A stretch of 64,000 bases of DNA from positions 1 through 64,000 of the forward strand of contig JAFEDD010000044.1 in NCBI GenBank assembly GCA_018241765.1, written 5' to 3'. The notes beneath the pieces are model-generated. The model was not told the DNA's origin. It searched no databases and saw only the letters and a program-made list of their open reading frames with translations. This document shows, piece by piece, positions 44,325 to 51,998 of the stretch. The position numbers were made by a program, and so were the translations under genes. Each line of letters opens with the position of its first letter. Position 1 is the first letter of the stretch. This DNA comes from Pseudomonadota bacterium. GTDB lineage: Bacteria; Pseudomonadota; Gammaproteobacteria; Burkholderiales; Casimicrobiaceae.

Positions 44325-45590
44325 CTAGATCACGCCTTCGAACATCTGCACATCGACTTCGCTGCCGGCGTCGAGATTGCCGGTTTCCGCGGCGAGCACG
44401 ACGAAGCCGTTGGCCTGCACCATCGACGAGAGAATGCCCGAACCCTGATCGCCGGTCGTGCGGACTTCGTAGCCGTGCTCGCCGAGGCGCAGCACGCCGC
44501 GCTGATATTCGGTGCGTCCGGCGACCTTGCGCAGCGGATGACTCAGTCGCGCACGCACGGTCGGTGGCATCTGGTGATCGCGCCGCCCCTGCAACGTGGC
44601 GAGGGCGGAGCGAACGAACTGATAGAAGGTGACGGTGACCGAGACCGGGTTGCCCGGCAGTCCGAAGAACATGGCGCTGCCGATGCGGCCGACGGCCAGC
44701 GGGCGGCCCGGGCGCATCGCGATTTTCCAGAACAGCACTTCACCCATCTCGTCGAGCATCTGCTTGATGAAATCGGCTTCGCCGACGCTGACACCGCCGC
44801 TGGTGATGATGACGTCCGCCTGCGCGGCCGCGGCCGTGAAGGCGGCGCGAATCGCGGCCGGATCATCGACGACGTTGCCCAGGTCGATCGGTTGGCAGCC
44901 TGCCCGTTCGAGCAGCCCGTAGAGGGTGTAGCGGTTGCTGTCGTAGATCTCGCCCGGCCCGAGCGTGCTGCCGATGGTGCGCAATTCGTCGCCGGTCGAG
45001 AAGAACGCGACGCGCAGTTTGCGGTAGACGTCGATCTCGCCGATGCCGAGACTGGCAATCAGGCCGAGCACGGCGGGCGTGATCAGCGTGCCGGCGGTGA
45101 CGGCCACCGCGCCGGCTTTCAGGTCCTCGCCGCGAAAGCGCCGGTTTTGACCCGCCGGTTGCCCATTCGGGATATGGATCGCGTCGCCGTCGACGCTCAC
45201 ACGTTCCTGCATGGCGACGGTGTCGCAGCCGGCGGGCATCACCGCGCCCGTGAAGATGCGCACGCATTCGCCGCGTCCCGGCGTGCCGAGCCAGGGTTTG
45301 CCGGCGAAGCTCTCGCCCACGCGCCGCATCGGGGTCGTGCCTTCGGTTCCGTGCGTGTCGGCATGACGGTAGGCCCAGCCGTCCATCGCCGAATTGTCGT
45401 GACCGGGCACGTCGATCGGCGAGACGAGGTCGGTCGCGAGCACGCGACCGAGCGCGGCGCGCAGATGCAGGCGCTCGCTGCCCGCGATCGGCGCGAGCAG
45501 ACTGGCAATGAAGTTGCGGGCGCGCTCGACCGGCATCGAATTCGGGTCGTAGTCATCGGCACAGGAGAGTTCGCGCGGTGTGGTGGTCAT
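44325..45590 (-). CDS. moeA: Molybdopterin molybdenumtransferase MoeA
   Basis: MoeA inserts molybdate into adenylated molybdopterin to give Moco. The 421-aa protein shows the family blocks: DVPGHDNSAMDGWAYR near the N-terminus, RIFTGAVMPAGCDTV, FFSTGDEL, IYDSNRYTLYG, TSGGVSVGEADF and FGLPGNPVSVTVTF. It is full length, in four domains. It follows the lipid kinase by 30 bp on the same strand; other Moco genes (mobA, fdhD) lie within 4 kb, which indicates a molybdoenzyme such as formate dehydrogenase in the cell. Confidence 0.95.
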   Translation of the reverse strand: MTTTPRELSCADDYDPNSMPVERARNFIASLLAPIAGSERLHLRAALGRVLATDLVSPIDVPGHDNSAMDGWAYRHADTHGTEGTTPMRRVGESFAGKPWLGTPGRGECVRIFTGAVMPAGCDTVAMQERVSVDGDAIHIPNGQPAGQNRRFRGEDLKAGAVAVTAGTLITPAVLGLIASLGIGEIDVYRKLRVAFFSTGDELRTIGSTLGPGEIYDSNRYTLYGLLERAGCQPIDLGNVVDDPAAIRAAFTAAAAQADVIITSGGVSVGEADFIKQMLDEMGEVLFWKIAMRPGRPLAVGRIGSAMFFGLPGNPVSVTVTFYQFVRSALATLQGRRDHQMPPTVRARLSHPLRKVAGRTEYQRGVLRLGEHGYEVRTTGDQGSGILSSMVQANGFVVLAAETGNLDAGSEVDVQMFEGVI

Positions 45591-45620
45591 GGCACGCAGT
45601 CGTCAGGCAAAGCGGGCAGT

Positions 45621-46523
45621 TTATGCTGCGCCGTGGCCGCGCACGATGTGAAGCGAAGCCGGCAACACGTCGATCAGCACATGGGCGGCGCAGCCGAGGT
45701 ATTCCCCATCGACGGCCACGGGAACGTCGGGCGCGGCGTCGATTTCGATGGCCGTGGCGCGCTGGCTGTGCACGCGGGCGTCGTCCAGATGGCGCCCACG
45801 CAGCAGGCGCGGCAGCAGTGCCATCGCCCCAAGGCGTTCTACCCGCCCGGCGATCAGCAGATCGAGTTGTCCATCGTCGATGCGGGCCGCAGGCTGGGCC
45901 GGAATGCCGCTGCCGAACGTGGGCGTGTTGAGCGCCGAAGCAAAGAGCGCGGCACCGGCCCGCAGTGCCTGCCCTTCGCAGTGCACGACGAGACTCCAAT
46001 GGCGCAGCGCGACAAGCTCACGCAACGTGGCCAGCACGTAGCGCGAGCGGCCACGCAGCCAACGCGGGCCGCGCAGAGCCCGAAGCGCCACGGAAGAATC
46101 GAAGCCGCAGGTGCAGCTCGACAGAAACGGCACTTCACGATCACCCAGCGTGACGACGCCCGCGTCGATCGCTACCGCCGGCGCGCTGATCGCGTGGGCC
46201 AAGGCATCGGGCCAGGGCATCGCGTGCACGCCGATCGCGCGGGCGACGTCGTTGCCGGTGCCGAGCGGCACCAGACCCACGCTGCGCTCACGACGCACCA
46301 GTGCGGGCAGCATGCGGTTGACTGTGCCGTCGCCGCCGACCAGCACGATGCGTGCGTGCTCCTCGCTCTCCTCGATCAAGCTCAGCGCTTCCTCGGTGTG
46401 CGCGGTGGCAACGAGACGCGCGCCCGGATGATCGGTGCGGATGCGGGTGCGAATCGCCTCTTCGAGCTTCGCCGCGCGGCCGCCCCCGGCGAAGGGATTG
46501 AGCAGAACCAATGCCGAAGTCAT
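45621..46523 (-). CDS. Diacylglycerol kinase-family lipid kinase (YegS/BmrU-like)
   Basis: The 300-aa protein belongs to the DAGK catalytic domain family. It has the ATP-binding motif VGGDGTVNRM (GGDGT at 63-67) and PLGTGNDVARAIG (GTGND at 88-92), followed by the beta-rich C-terminal lobe with VAVDGEYLG. Members phosphorylate diacylglycerol or related lipids; the substrate here is unknown. ATG 46523 is chosen over an upstream frame that runs into a hairpin repeat. It may be co-transcribed with moeA. Confidence 0.9.
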   Translation of the reverse strand: MTSALVLLNPFAGGGRAAKLEEAIRTRIRTDHPGARLVATAHTEEALSLIEESEEHARIVLVGGDGTVNRMLPALVRRERSVGLVPLGTGNDVARAIGVHAMPWPDALAHAISAPAVAIDAGVVTLGDREVPFLSSCTCGFDSSVALRALRGPRWLRGRSRYVLATLRELVALRHWSLVVHCEGQALRAGAALFASALNTPTFGSGIPAQPAARIDDGQLDLLIAGRVERLGAMALLPRLLRGRHLDDARVHSQRATAIEIDAAPDVPVAVDGEYLGCAAHVLIDVLPASLHIVRGHGAA

Positions 46524-46531
46524 GGCGCGCG

Positions 46532-46537
46532 AGTATA
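46532..46537 (-). promoter_or_regulatory. -10-like hexamer 8 nt before the lipid kinase gene
   Basis: The minus strand reads TATACT eight bases before the ATG at 46523, with no Shine-Dalgarno sequence. This again suggests a near-leaderless transcript. Confidence 0.35.
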
Positions 46538-46592
46538 GGCAATGCCTGCCGGCAGCGGCGCGCGGGCGTCGGCTCCGGCATCGAAATGCTCT

Positions 46593-46774
46593 GGTGTCTG
46601 GTTGCAATGGTCTTGCTACATTCGACGCGCTGGGTATCCCGCAGCACTTCGTTGCAAATCGTCGCCATAGCACCGCTATTGCTGCGCTTTGCACCGCTAT
46701 TGCTGCGCTTTGCGCCTCGTTCAGCGCCCGCCCAACGCGTCTCGGTGCAACGCAGACTATTGCAGCCAGATACC
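46593..46774. repeat. Giant hairpin repeat, copy 2
   Basis: The outer arms pair GGTGTCTGGTTGCAATGGTC (46593-46612) with the complement of 46755-46774 (GGTATCTGGCTGCAATAGTC). The inner part, CTTCGTTGCAAAT..TCGCCATAGC and GCTATTGCTGCGCTTTGCGCC, matches the tip of the hairpin at 37.3 kb, while the arms are unrelated to that copy. It sits between the divergent lipid kinase and monooxygenase genes. The rest of this gap (46538-46592 and 46775-46834) shows nothing else I recognise. Confidence 0.75.
46671..46712. repeat. 21-bp perfect tandem duplication in the hairpin tip
   Basis: CACCGCTATTGCTGCGCTTT plus G occurs twice in a row (46671-46691 and 46692-46712). The copy at 37.3 kb has the corresponding segment once, so this is a recent local duplication of one side of the hairpin tip. 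Confidence 0.9.
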
Positions 46775-46834
46775 CGCATCACACTCGAGCGACGCGCGCT
46801 CGATCACGCCACCCTTTTCTGCCTCGGAGTACTC

Positions 46835-47137
46835 ATGATTCTCGAAGTTGCCGACATTCGCATTGTGCCGGGCCGTCAGGCCGATTTCGATGCCGCGATT
46901 CGCCGTGGGGTGGAGACCGTCATCGCGCACGCCGAGGGCTTTTGTGGTTACAAGGTCAATCGCGGCGTCGAATCGCCCGAGCGCTATCTGCTCTTCATCT
47001 ACTGGGCCACGCTGGAGGCGCACACGGTGGGCTTTCGCCAAAGCCCGCTCTTTGCGCAATGGCGGGACATCGTCGGTCCGTTCTTTGCCGAGCCGCCACG
47101 GGTCGAGCATTTCGAGCTGGTGGCGCGATCGCAGTAG
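46835..47137 (+). CDS. Antibiotic biosynthesis monooxygenase (ABM) domain protein
   Basis: The 100-aa protein is a single ferredoxin-like ABM domain with the typical ADIRIVPGRQADFDAA start and GYKVNRGVESPERYLLFIYW core. Such proteins are cofactor-free oxygenases, haem-degrading enzymes or stress proteins; the role cannot be told here. CGGAG precedes ATG 46835. Its stop abuts the stop of the convergent 2H phosphoesterase gene. Confidence 0.85.
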   Translation: MILEVADIRIVPGRQADFDAAIRRGVETVIAHAEGFCGYKVNRGVESPERYLLFIYWATLEAHTVGFRQSPLFAQWRDIVGPFFAEPPRVEHFELVARSQ

Positions 47138-47692
47138 TCACCAGCTCAGGTGCACGTCGCGTTCCTGCTGCCACGTGTCGTCGCCGTCGTCGCGGATGAT
47201 GCTCACGGTGCGCAGCACATCGCGGAAGGAGTCGCGCGTGATGGGGCACGCGGCCGCCGACAGGGCGTGGTAGCGATCGGGCTCGGCGCTCTGCGCGAGC
47301 GTGATGTGCGGCTCGTAGTCGAACTCCGGGCGCAGATGCTCGGCGAGCGGACCGCGATAGAGCCGGTCATGGATTTCGATCACCGCGTCGGCACCGACCT
47401 GCGTTGCGAGGCCGATGAATTCGTTGCGCGCCGACCAGGGGCCGTGCATGATCACCGGAAACCCCGGCCAGTTGCGCAACACCTTCTGGGCATGGGCGGC
47501 GAGCTGATCGAGCGTGAGCCGGGAGTGAAACGGAAACACGAGCATCAGATGCGCCGGCAGCACGGTGGCGCGCGGGTCATGCAGGCGGCGAAAACGCTCG
47601 ATGGTGGCGAGGTTAGGGAACTGGGGAAACCACGCGATCGCCCGACGCGGCAGCGCGGGACGCAGGATGTAGGTCAGTTTCTTCCTGGACAC
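47138..47692 (-). CDS. 2'-5' RNA ligase family protein (2H phosphoesterase)
   Basis: The 184-aa protein matches the 2H phosphoesterase/LigT-like fold. The second active-site motif is intact (PHITLAQS, HIT at 129-131), but the first reads AHLMLVFPF (HLM at 48-50), with Met where Thr or Ser is usual. Activity may therefore be altered. It starts at GTG 47692, eight bases after the mobA stop, in the order fdhD-mobA-this gene. Confidence 0.78.
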   Translation of the reverse strand: MSRKKLTYILRPALPRRAIAWFPQFPNLATIERFRRLHDPRATVLPAHLMLVFPFHSRLTLDQLAAHAQKVLRNWPGFPVIMHGPWSARNEFIGLATQVGADAVIEIHDRLYRGPLAEHLRPEFDYEPHITLAQSAEPDRYHALSAAACPITRDSFRDVLRTVSIIRDDGDDTWQQERDVHLSW

Positions 47693-47699
47693 ACGCCAT

Positions 47700-48314
47700 T
47701 CATAGCGGATCGGTGGCCGAGCCGGTGCCGCCATCGAAGACGCGCAGTTCGTCGAGCGTGTTGATGTTGGCGAAGGCGCCACCATCGCTGAAAGCAACGT
47801 CGACGCGCCGGTGCGAGGCGTACCAGGCGTCGATCTTCCTGCCACCACCTTCGACGAACGCGGCAAGGCTCGGCAGCAGCGCGGTGCGGTAGAGCGCGAA
47901 CACGGGCTGAGCGAACCCGTCGCTGGTCGCCACGGCGATTTCGGCGTCTTCGGCGTGCAGCGCCTCGGCGAGCCGCGCCACGAGATCGAGTGGCAGGAAC
48001 GGTGAATCGCAGGGCGCGGTGACCAGCAACGGATGCGGGCAGCGGCGCATCGCCGCGTGCAACCCAGCGAGCGGGCCGGCAAATCCGCCGATGTCATCGC
48101 CGAACACCGGGTAGCCGAACTGCGCGTAGCGCTCCGCGTTGCGGTTGGCGTTGATCAGCACGGTCGCCACCTGCGGTGCCAGGCGCTCGATGACGTGGGC
48201 GACGAGGGGTTTGCCGTGGAGCGGCACCAGCCCCTTGTCGCGCGAATCCATGCGCCGGCCCATGCCGCCCGCGAGCACGAGGCCGGTGATCGGTGGCATC
48301 GCAGGCTCGCTCAT
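47700..48314 (-). CDS. mobA: Molybdenum cofactor guanylyltransferase MobA
   Basis: MobA attaches GMP to Moco to make the bis-MGD form used by DMSO-reductase family enzymes such as formate dehydrogenases. The 204-aa protein has the nucleotidyltransferase signature GLVLAGGMGRRMDSRDKG, PLHGKPLVAHVIERL, and VTAPCDSPFLP. ATG 48314 overlaps the fdhD stop as ATGA, which fixes the start against the longer frame. Confidence 0.94.
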   Translation of the reverse strand: MSEPAMPPITGLVLAGGMGRRMDSRDKGLVPLHGKPLVAHVIERLAPQVATVLINANRNAERYAQFGYPVFGDDIGGFAGPLAGLHAAMRRCPHPLLVTAPCDSPFLPLDLVARLAEALHAEDAEIAVATSDGFAQPVFALYRTALLPSLAAFVEGGGRKIDAWYASHRRVDVAFSDGGAFANINTLDELRVFDGGTGSATDPL

Positions 48315-49183
48315 GAGTCTTGCGCGCCGATCGCATCGAACACGAAGCGTCCGGGGTCGTTGAAGAGCAGGAAGCGACGGGCGGTGGCGCGGCCGATCAG
48401 CGTCATGCCGACCTGGCACGCGATTTCGTAACCCATCTGCGTGAGCCCCGAGCGCGACACCAGAAACGGCACCCCCATCTGCGCTGCCTTGATCACCATT
48501 TCGCTGGTCAGGCGTCCGGTCGTGTAGAAGATCTTGTCGCTGCCGTCGACGCCATCGAGCCACATGAGACCGGCGATCGCGTCGACGGCGTTGTGGCGGC
48601 CGACGTCCTCGACGAAGTAGAGCAGCCTGCCATCGAGCGAGAAGAGCGCGCAGCCATGGACGGCGCCTGCCTCGCGGTAGATCGTTTCGTGATGGCGCAG
48701 CGCTTCGGCCAGCGCGCCGAGCGTGCTTTGCCGCAGGCGCGGCCCGTCGTCGCGCAAGGGCAGTCCGAGGGTGTCGAGGTCGGCCATCAGGTCGCCGAAC
48801 ATGGTGCCGCTGCCGCAGCCCGTCGTCTTGGTTCGATGTGCGAGCTTCGCGTCGAGATCGAGCAGACCGCCGCGCGTGCGCACGGCGGCCGCCTGCGTCG
48901 ACCAGTCGACCTGCACGGAGAGGATGTCGTCGAGGCTCCCGATCAGGCGTTGGTTGCGCAAGTAGCCGATGACCAATGCTTCCGGCGCCGCGCCGAGCGT
49001 CATCAGCGTCAGGATTTCACGGCGGTCGACGTAGAGCGTCAAGGGGTGCTCGCCGGCAATGCGTACCTGCCCGACTTCGCCGCGCTCGTCGCGAGTCGAC
49101 ACGCCAAAGGTTGCCGGCCGCGCGGCGTCGGTGAGCAGCGGGCGATGGCGAGGCGCGGCAGGCGCGAGTGGGGCGGCCGACAT
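48311..49183 (-). CDS. fdhD: Formate dehydrogenase accessory sulfurtransferase FdhD
   Basis: FdhD passes sulfur from IscS to Moco before insertion in formate dehydrogenase. The 290-aa protein has RTKTTGCGSGTMFG, where the catalytic Cys motif CxxC of many FdhD proteins is reduced to a single Cys. AVHGCALFSLDG, EDVGRHNAVDAIAG and FYTTGRLTSEMV are typical. It is the first gene of fdhD-mobA-2H phosphoesterase. TAACAT lies six bases before its ATG with no ribosome site. Confidence 0.93.
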   Translation of the reverse strand: MSAAPLAPAAPRHRPLLTDAARPATFGVSTRDERGEVGQVRIAGEHPLTLYVDRREILTLMTLGAAPEALVIGYLRNQRLIGSLDDILSVQVDWSTQAAAVRTRGGLLDLDAKLAHRTKTTGCGSGTMFGDLMADLDTLGLPLRDDGPRLRQSTLGALAEALRHHETIYREAGAVHGCALFSLDGRLLYFVEDVGRHNAVDAIAGLMWLDGVDGSDKIFYTTGRLTSEMVIKAAQMGVPFLVSRSGLTQMGYEIACQVGMTLIGRATARRFLLFNDPGRFVFDAIGAQDS

Positions 49184-49189
49184 GGCGCG

Positions 49190-49195
49190 ATGTTA
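49190..49195 (-). promoter_or_regulatory. -10-like hexamer 6 nt before fdhD
   Basis: The minus strand reads TAACAT six bases before the fdhD ATG, with no Shine-Dalgarno sequence in between. It fits the leaderless pattern seen elsewhere in the window but is a weaker match to the -10 consensus. Confidence 0.25.
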
Positions 49196-49228
49196 GCCCG
49201 CGCGGACGGTGGTTCCCTCGCTTTGGTG

Positions 49229-49358
49229 AACGTATAACTTTTTGTGGAAAGGCGCATCCATGACAGGCTTGGAGCGCGAAAACACGAAAAGTCGACATTT
49301 CATGATTTCGAGCGGAAAGCCCGTTATGAACGTCATTTCATTGCAAAGCTGTATCGGT
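49229..49358. repeat. GTCGAC-centred palindromic element, copy D
   Basis: This inverted repeat is centred on GTCGAC (49291-49296). The left arm contains GGCGCATCCATGACAGGCTT and GGAGCGCGAAAA; the complement of the right arm reads GATACAGCTTTGC..., GACGTTCATAACGGGCTT and TCCGCTCGAAA. Both arms match the family seen near 6.7, 19.4 and 34.4 kb. It lies in the 303-bp divergent gap between fdhD and rppH; the remaining 49359-49486 probably holds the rppH promoter, but I see no clear consensus. Confidence 0.75.
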
Positions 49359-49486
49359 TTCGTTCGTTCCGAAAGCATGTTGGCGCGGCGCGCTATCCTG
49401 GATCAAGGCATTGTCCGAACCGTGGCGCTAGAGGGTGACGCCCTCGTGTGTGACAATCACGTCAGAGTGAAGTGTTTGGGTGACGT

Positions 49487-50074
49487 ATGTTGGACAAGGA
49501 CGGCTTCCGGCCGAACGTCGCCATTGTGATTGCCAATCACAGAAACCAGGTTTTTTGGGGAAAGCGGATACGTGAACATTCGTGGCAATTTCCGCAGGGC
49601 GGAATCAACTCGGGCGAGAACCCCGAGGAGGCCATGTACCGCGAACTTCAGGAAGAGGTTGGCTTACGGCCGGAACATGTGAGGATTCTCGGGCGTACCC
49701 GGGACTGGTTGCGCTATGAGGTGCCCGTCACGTGGGTCAAGCGTGAATGGCGCGGGCACTACCGTGGGCAAAAACAGATCTGGTATCTGCTGCGTCTGGT
49801 CGGTCGCGATTGCGACCTGAACCTGCGCGCCGACGCGCGGCCGGAATTCGACGCCTGGCGATGGACCGACTATTGGGTCGATCTCGAGGGCGTCATCGAA
49901 TTCAAGCGCGACGTCTACCGACGCGCGCTGAACGAGCTCGAGCGCTACCTGCATCAGGGCCGTGCCCACACACGGCGCGAGCGTCTGTACGGGCCGGCGC
50001 TGCACGCTCCGCCCGACGACTATCAGTTGGGGCAGGCGGCACCGTTGGCGCCGCCGCCCGCCGTCGAGGGCTGA
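49487..50074 (+). CDS. rppH: RNA pyrophosphohydrolase RppH
   Basis: RppH removes pyrophosphate from mRNA 5' ends and starts RNase E-dependent decay. The 195-aa protein begins [14 protein letters not shown] and has the complete Nudix box (GGINSGE at the start, REL..EEVGL at the end; about residues 38-60), followed by the conserved [12 protein letters not shown]. The C-terminal 35 residues are a low-complexity tail. In many betaproteobacteria the gene lies near proS; that neighbour is not here. Confidence 0.95.
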   Translation: MLDKDGFRPNVAIVIANHRNQVFWGKRIREHSWQFPQGGINSGENPEEAMYRELQEEVGLRPEHVRILGRTRDWLRYEVPVTWVKREWRGHYRGQKQIWYLLRLVGRDCDLNLRADARPEFDAWRWTDYWVDLEGVIEFKRDVYRRALNELERYLHQGRAHTRRERLYGPALHAPPDDYQLGQAAPLAPPPAVEG

Positions 50075-50083
50075 GCGGCGACT

Positions 50084-50101
50084 GCGGCGCTGCGGCGCCG
50101 C
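50084..50101. terminator. Hairpin between convergent rppH and Yip1-like genes
   Basis: GCGGCGC and GCGCCGC form a perfect 7-bp stem with a 4-nt loop in the 36-bp gap between the two convergent stop codons. No T tract follows on either strand, so it is only a candidate bidirectional terminator. Confidence 0.3.
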
Positions 50102-50110
50102 GACCACCGA

Positions 50111-50716
50111 TCAGAACGCGCGGTGCGCCGCGATGCCGGCGCCGACCACCGTGCCGATCACGATGCCGATGATCACCATCAGCACGATGTAGCACACGAC
50201 GATCAGCGCCGTGTAGCCGAGCGATTTCGTCTCCGGATTCTTCATCGTCTTCGGCAGCCCGATGTAGAGCAGGTAGAGCCCGTAGAACGCGGCGATGACG
50301 GCGAGCACGCCGAGCATCGGGATGATCGACAGGATGCCGGCAAGCCATCCTGGCGTCATCGAATACATGACCACCTTCAGAGCGGCAATCGGGTCCTTCT
50401 GCCCGTCGAAGGTTGGCGCGAGCGCATTGACGATCAGGCTGATCACATAGACGGCCGCGAGGCCGAGCACATAGGCGACCACGGCATGCGCGAGCGCGCT
50501 TCCGATCGGCGTGCGCACCGTGCCGATGATCGGCAGCTGAATGCCGAACACCGTGCTGCCGATGACGCCGGCGATAGCCGGAATGGCGGCCAGAATCATC
50601 GCGTAGCCGGTGAACAGCGAGCCAACGGTAGCCGGTTCGGCGGCGATCTTCTCCCACTCGGTTTTGGGGGACAGGCAGATGCCTTTGGCGCGTTCGATCA
50701 ATTTGGCTGGATCCAT
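50111..50716 (-). CDS. Yip1 family membrane protein
   Basis: The 201-aa protein has a short cytoplasmic start (MDPAKLIERAKGICLSPKTE, typical of bacterial Yip1-domain proteins) and five predicted membrane segments between residues 35 and 195, rich in Ile, Val and Gly. Function in bacteria is unknown. ATG 50716 is chosen; the longer frame lies in the gap to the propeller gene, which ends 135 bp upstream. Confidence 0.8.
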   Translation of the reverse strand: MDPAKLIERAKGICLSPKTEWEKIAAEPATVGSLFTGYAMILAAIPAIAGVIGSTVFGIQLPIIGTVRTPIGSALAHAVVAYVLGLAAVYVISLIVNALAPTFDGQKDPIAALKVVMYSMTPGWLAGILSIIPMLGVLAVIAAFYGLYLLYIGLPKTMKNPETKSLGYTALIVVCYIVLMVIIGIVIGTVVGAGIAAHRAF

Positions 50717-50851
50717 GGTGAGTTTCCGGTTGTTGTTGGCGAAATCGCCGCAGCGGTACAGACGTAAACCGTCGCGCAACGATGTCATTGCGTTGCCCGA
50801 CTCAGGCAGCCTTCCCGCCTGCATCGATCGGCTCACGCAACGGCGCCGCAC

Positions 50852-51988
50852 TCAACGCGCGTCGCGCCGCGAGTGTATGCCGCGCCGGTGCGCTTGACCA
50901 GATGCGCCATCGTTTTCGATGCGCCAAGCTGCGGCGGCGGTCGGTCGCACCAAACTGGCGCGTCGAAGACGCACGCGTGGGTCGTCCGGCCCGTCGCGCT
51001 CGACCCACGCCACGGCCGTGCCGCCTGCATCCAGCGCCGCGTGATCCACGGTGGCCGCGGTGCCCCGTCGCGCGCCGTCGAACAGCGTGATGCGCTGGCC
51101 GCTGACGAAATCGGCCCATTGCAGCGTCTCGCCGCCGCTCGTCCGCTCGTGCACCAGCGCAAAGCGCGCGTTGGCCGAGAGCGCGCGCACGCGCTGGGTT
51201 CGCGCGAACGGTTGCGTGAACAGCGTGTGGCCGCTGCGCCAGCGCACGAGATCGAGCGCGCCGTTGCGATAGACGCCCACGCTCGTGGCGCCGGGGATGA
51301 ACGCGAGCTCGGCAGCATCGTCCACCGTCGCTGCGGGAGCGCGCGAACCCCATGGCGAACGCGTCATCGGCGCGAGTCGCGGCAGCGACCAGGATGTCGG
51401 CGCGCCGCGTTCGTCGTCGCTGCGATCGAAATTGATCACGCGCTCGCCGTCGGGTGCGAAACCGAGTTCGACATTGCGCCCGATCGACGTTTCGGCAAGC
51501 GGCCGTGCCACGCTTCGGCGCGCACGCAGGTCATGCAGGGCAAGGCGGCGCGTGCCCGATCGCTCGGTCGCGAGCGCGAGCCAGCGCCCGTGCGCATCGG
51601 CATCGAGCACTCGGCCATCGACCGCGATGCGCGCGATGCGGCGACAACGATGGGCGTCGAACACGCCGACGTCCGCTTCGGGCGCGTCACGGCGTTCGAT
51701 GACGTAGCGACCATCGAACGAGAACGTCGCGCGGCCGGCAAGCGCGCATAGTCGCTTCGGCTCGGACGCGTTCGCAGGCCAGCGATAGATGCCCGGCATC
51801 GCCGCGCCCGGTGCGCTGACGAGAAGCGTCAGGGTGTTGCCGTCGACGAAGCGCAGATCGAGCAGTTCGCGCGAAAGCATCGTGACCCGCGCATCCGCCG
51901 CGTCGCGAGGCGCGTCGCCGATGACCGCCGTCGCGACCGCGTGCGAGCACGCCGCCGCCGCGAGCAGCGCGGCCAACCCGCCCCGCAT
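50852..51988 (-). CDS. Predicted periplasmic beta-propeller protein, function unknown
   Basis: The protein (378 aa from ATG 51988) has a signal peptide (MRGGLAALLAAAACSHAVA) and no known catalytic motif. Repeated blocks such as ATFSFDGRYVIERRD, LGFAPDGERVINFD and FALVHERTSG suggest WD40/TolB-like blades. I do not recognise the family with confidence. It starts 11 bp after the stop of the EEP hydrolase gene on the same strand, so it may be the last gene of the ugp-like operon. Confidence 0.6.
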   Translation of the reverse strand: MRGGLAALLAAAACSHAVATAVIGDAPRDAADARVTMLSRELLDLRFVDGNTLTLLVSAPGAAMPGIYRWPANASEPKRLCALAGRATFSFDGRYVIERRDAPEADVGVFDAHRCRRIARIAVDGRVLDADAHGRWLALATERSGTRRLALHDLRARRSVARPLAETSIGRNVELGFAPDGERVINFDRSDDERGAPTSWSLPRLAPMTRSPWGSRAPAATVDDAAELAFIPGATSVGVYRNGALDLVRWRSGHTLFTQPFARTQRVRALSANARFALVHERTSGGETLQWADFVSGQRITLFDGARRGTAATVDHAALDAGGTAVAWVERDGPDDPRVRLRRASLVRPTAAAAWRIENDGASGQAHRRGIHSRRDAR

Positions 51989-51998
51989 CCGCCCGCGT

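Noticed and set aside
44151-46538. 795-codon plus-strand open frame opposite moeA and the lipid kinase
   Set aside because: Both opposite genes are well supported; the frame starts within the REP region and has no domain.
37264-46774. Insertion sequences bounded by the hairpins
   Set aside because: No transposase frame lies within or next to either hairpin, and the DNA between them is ordinary chromosomal genes.
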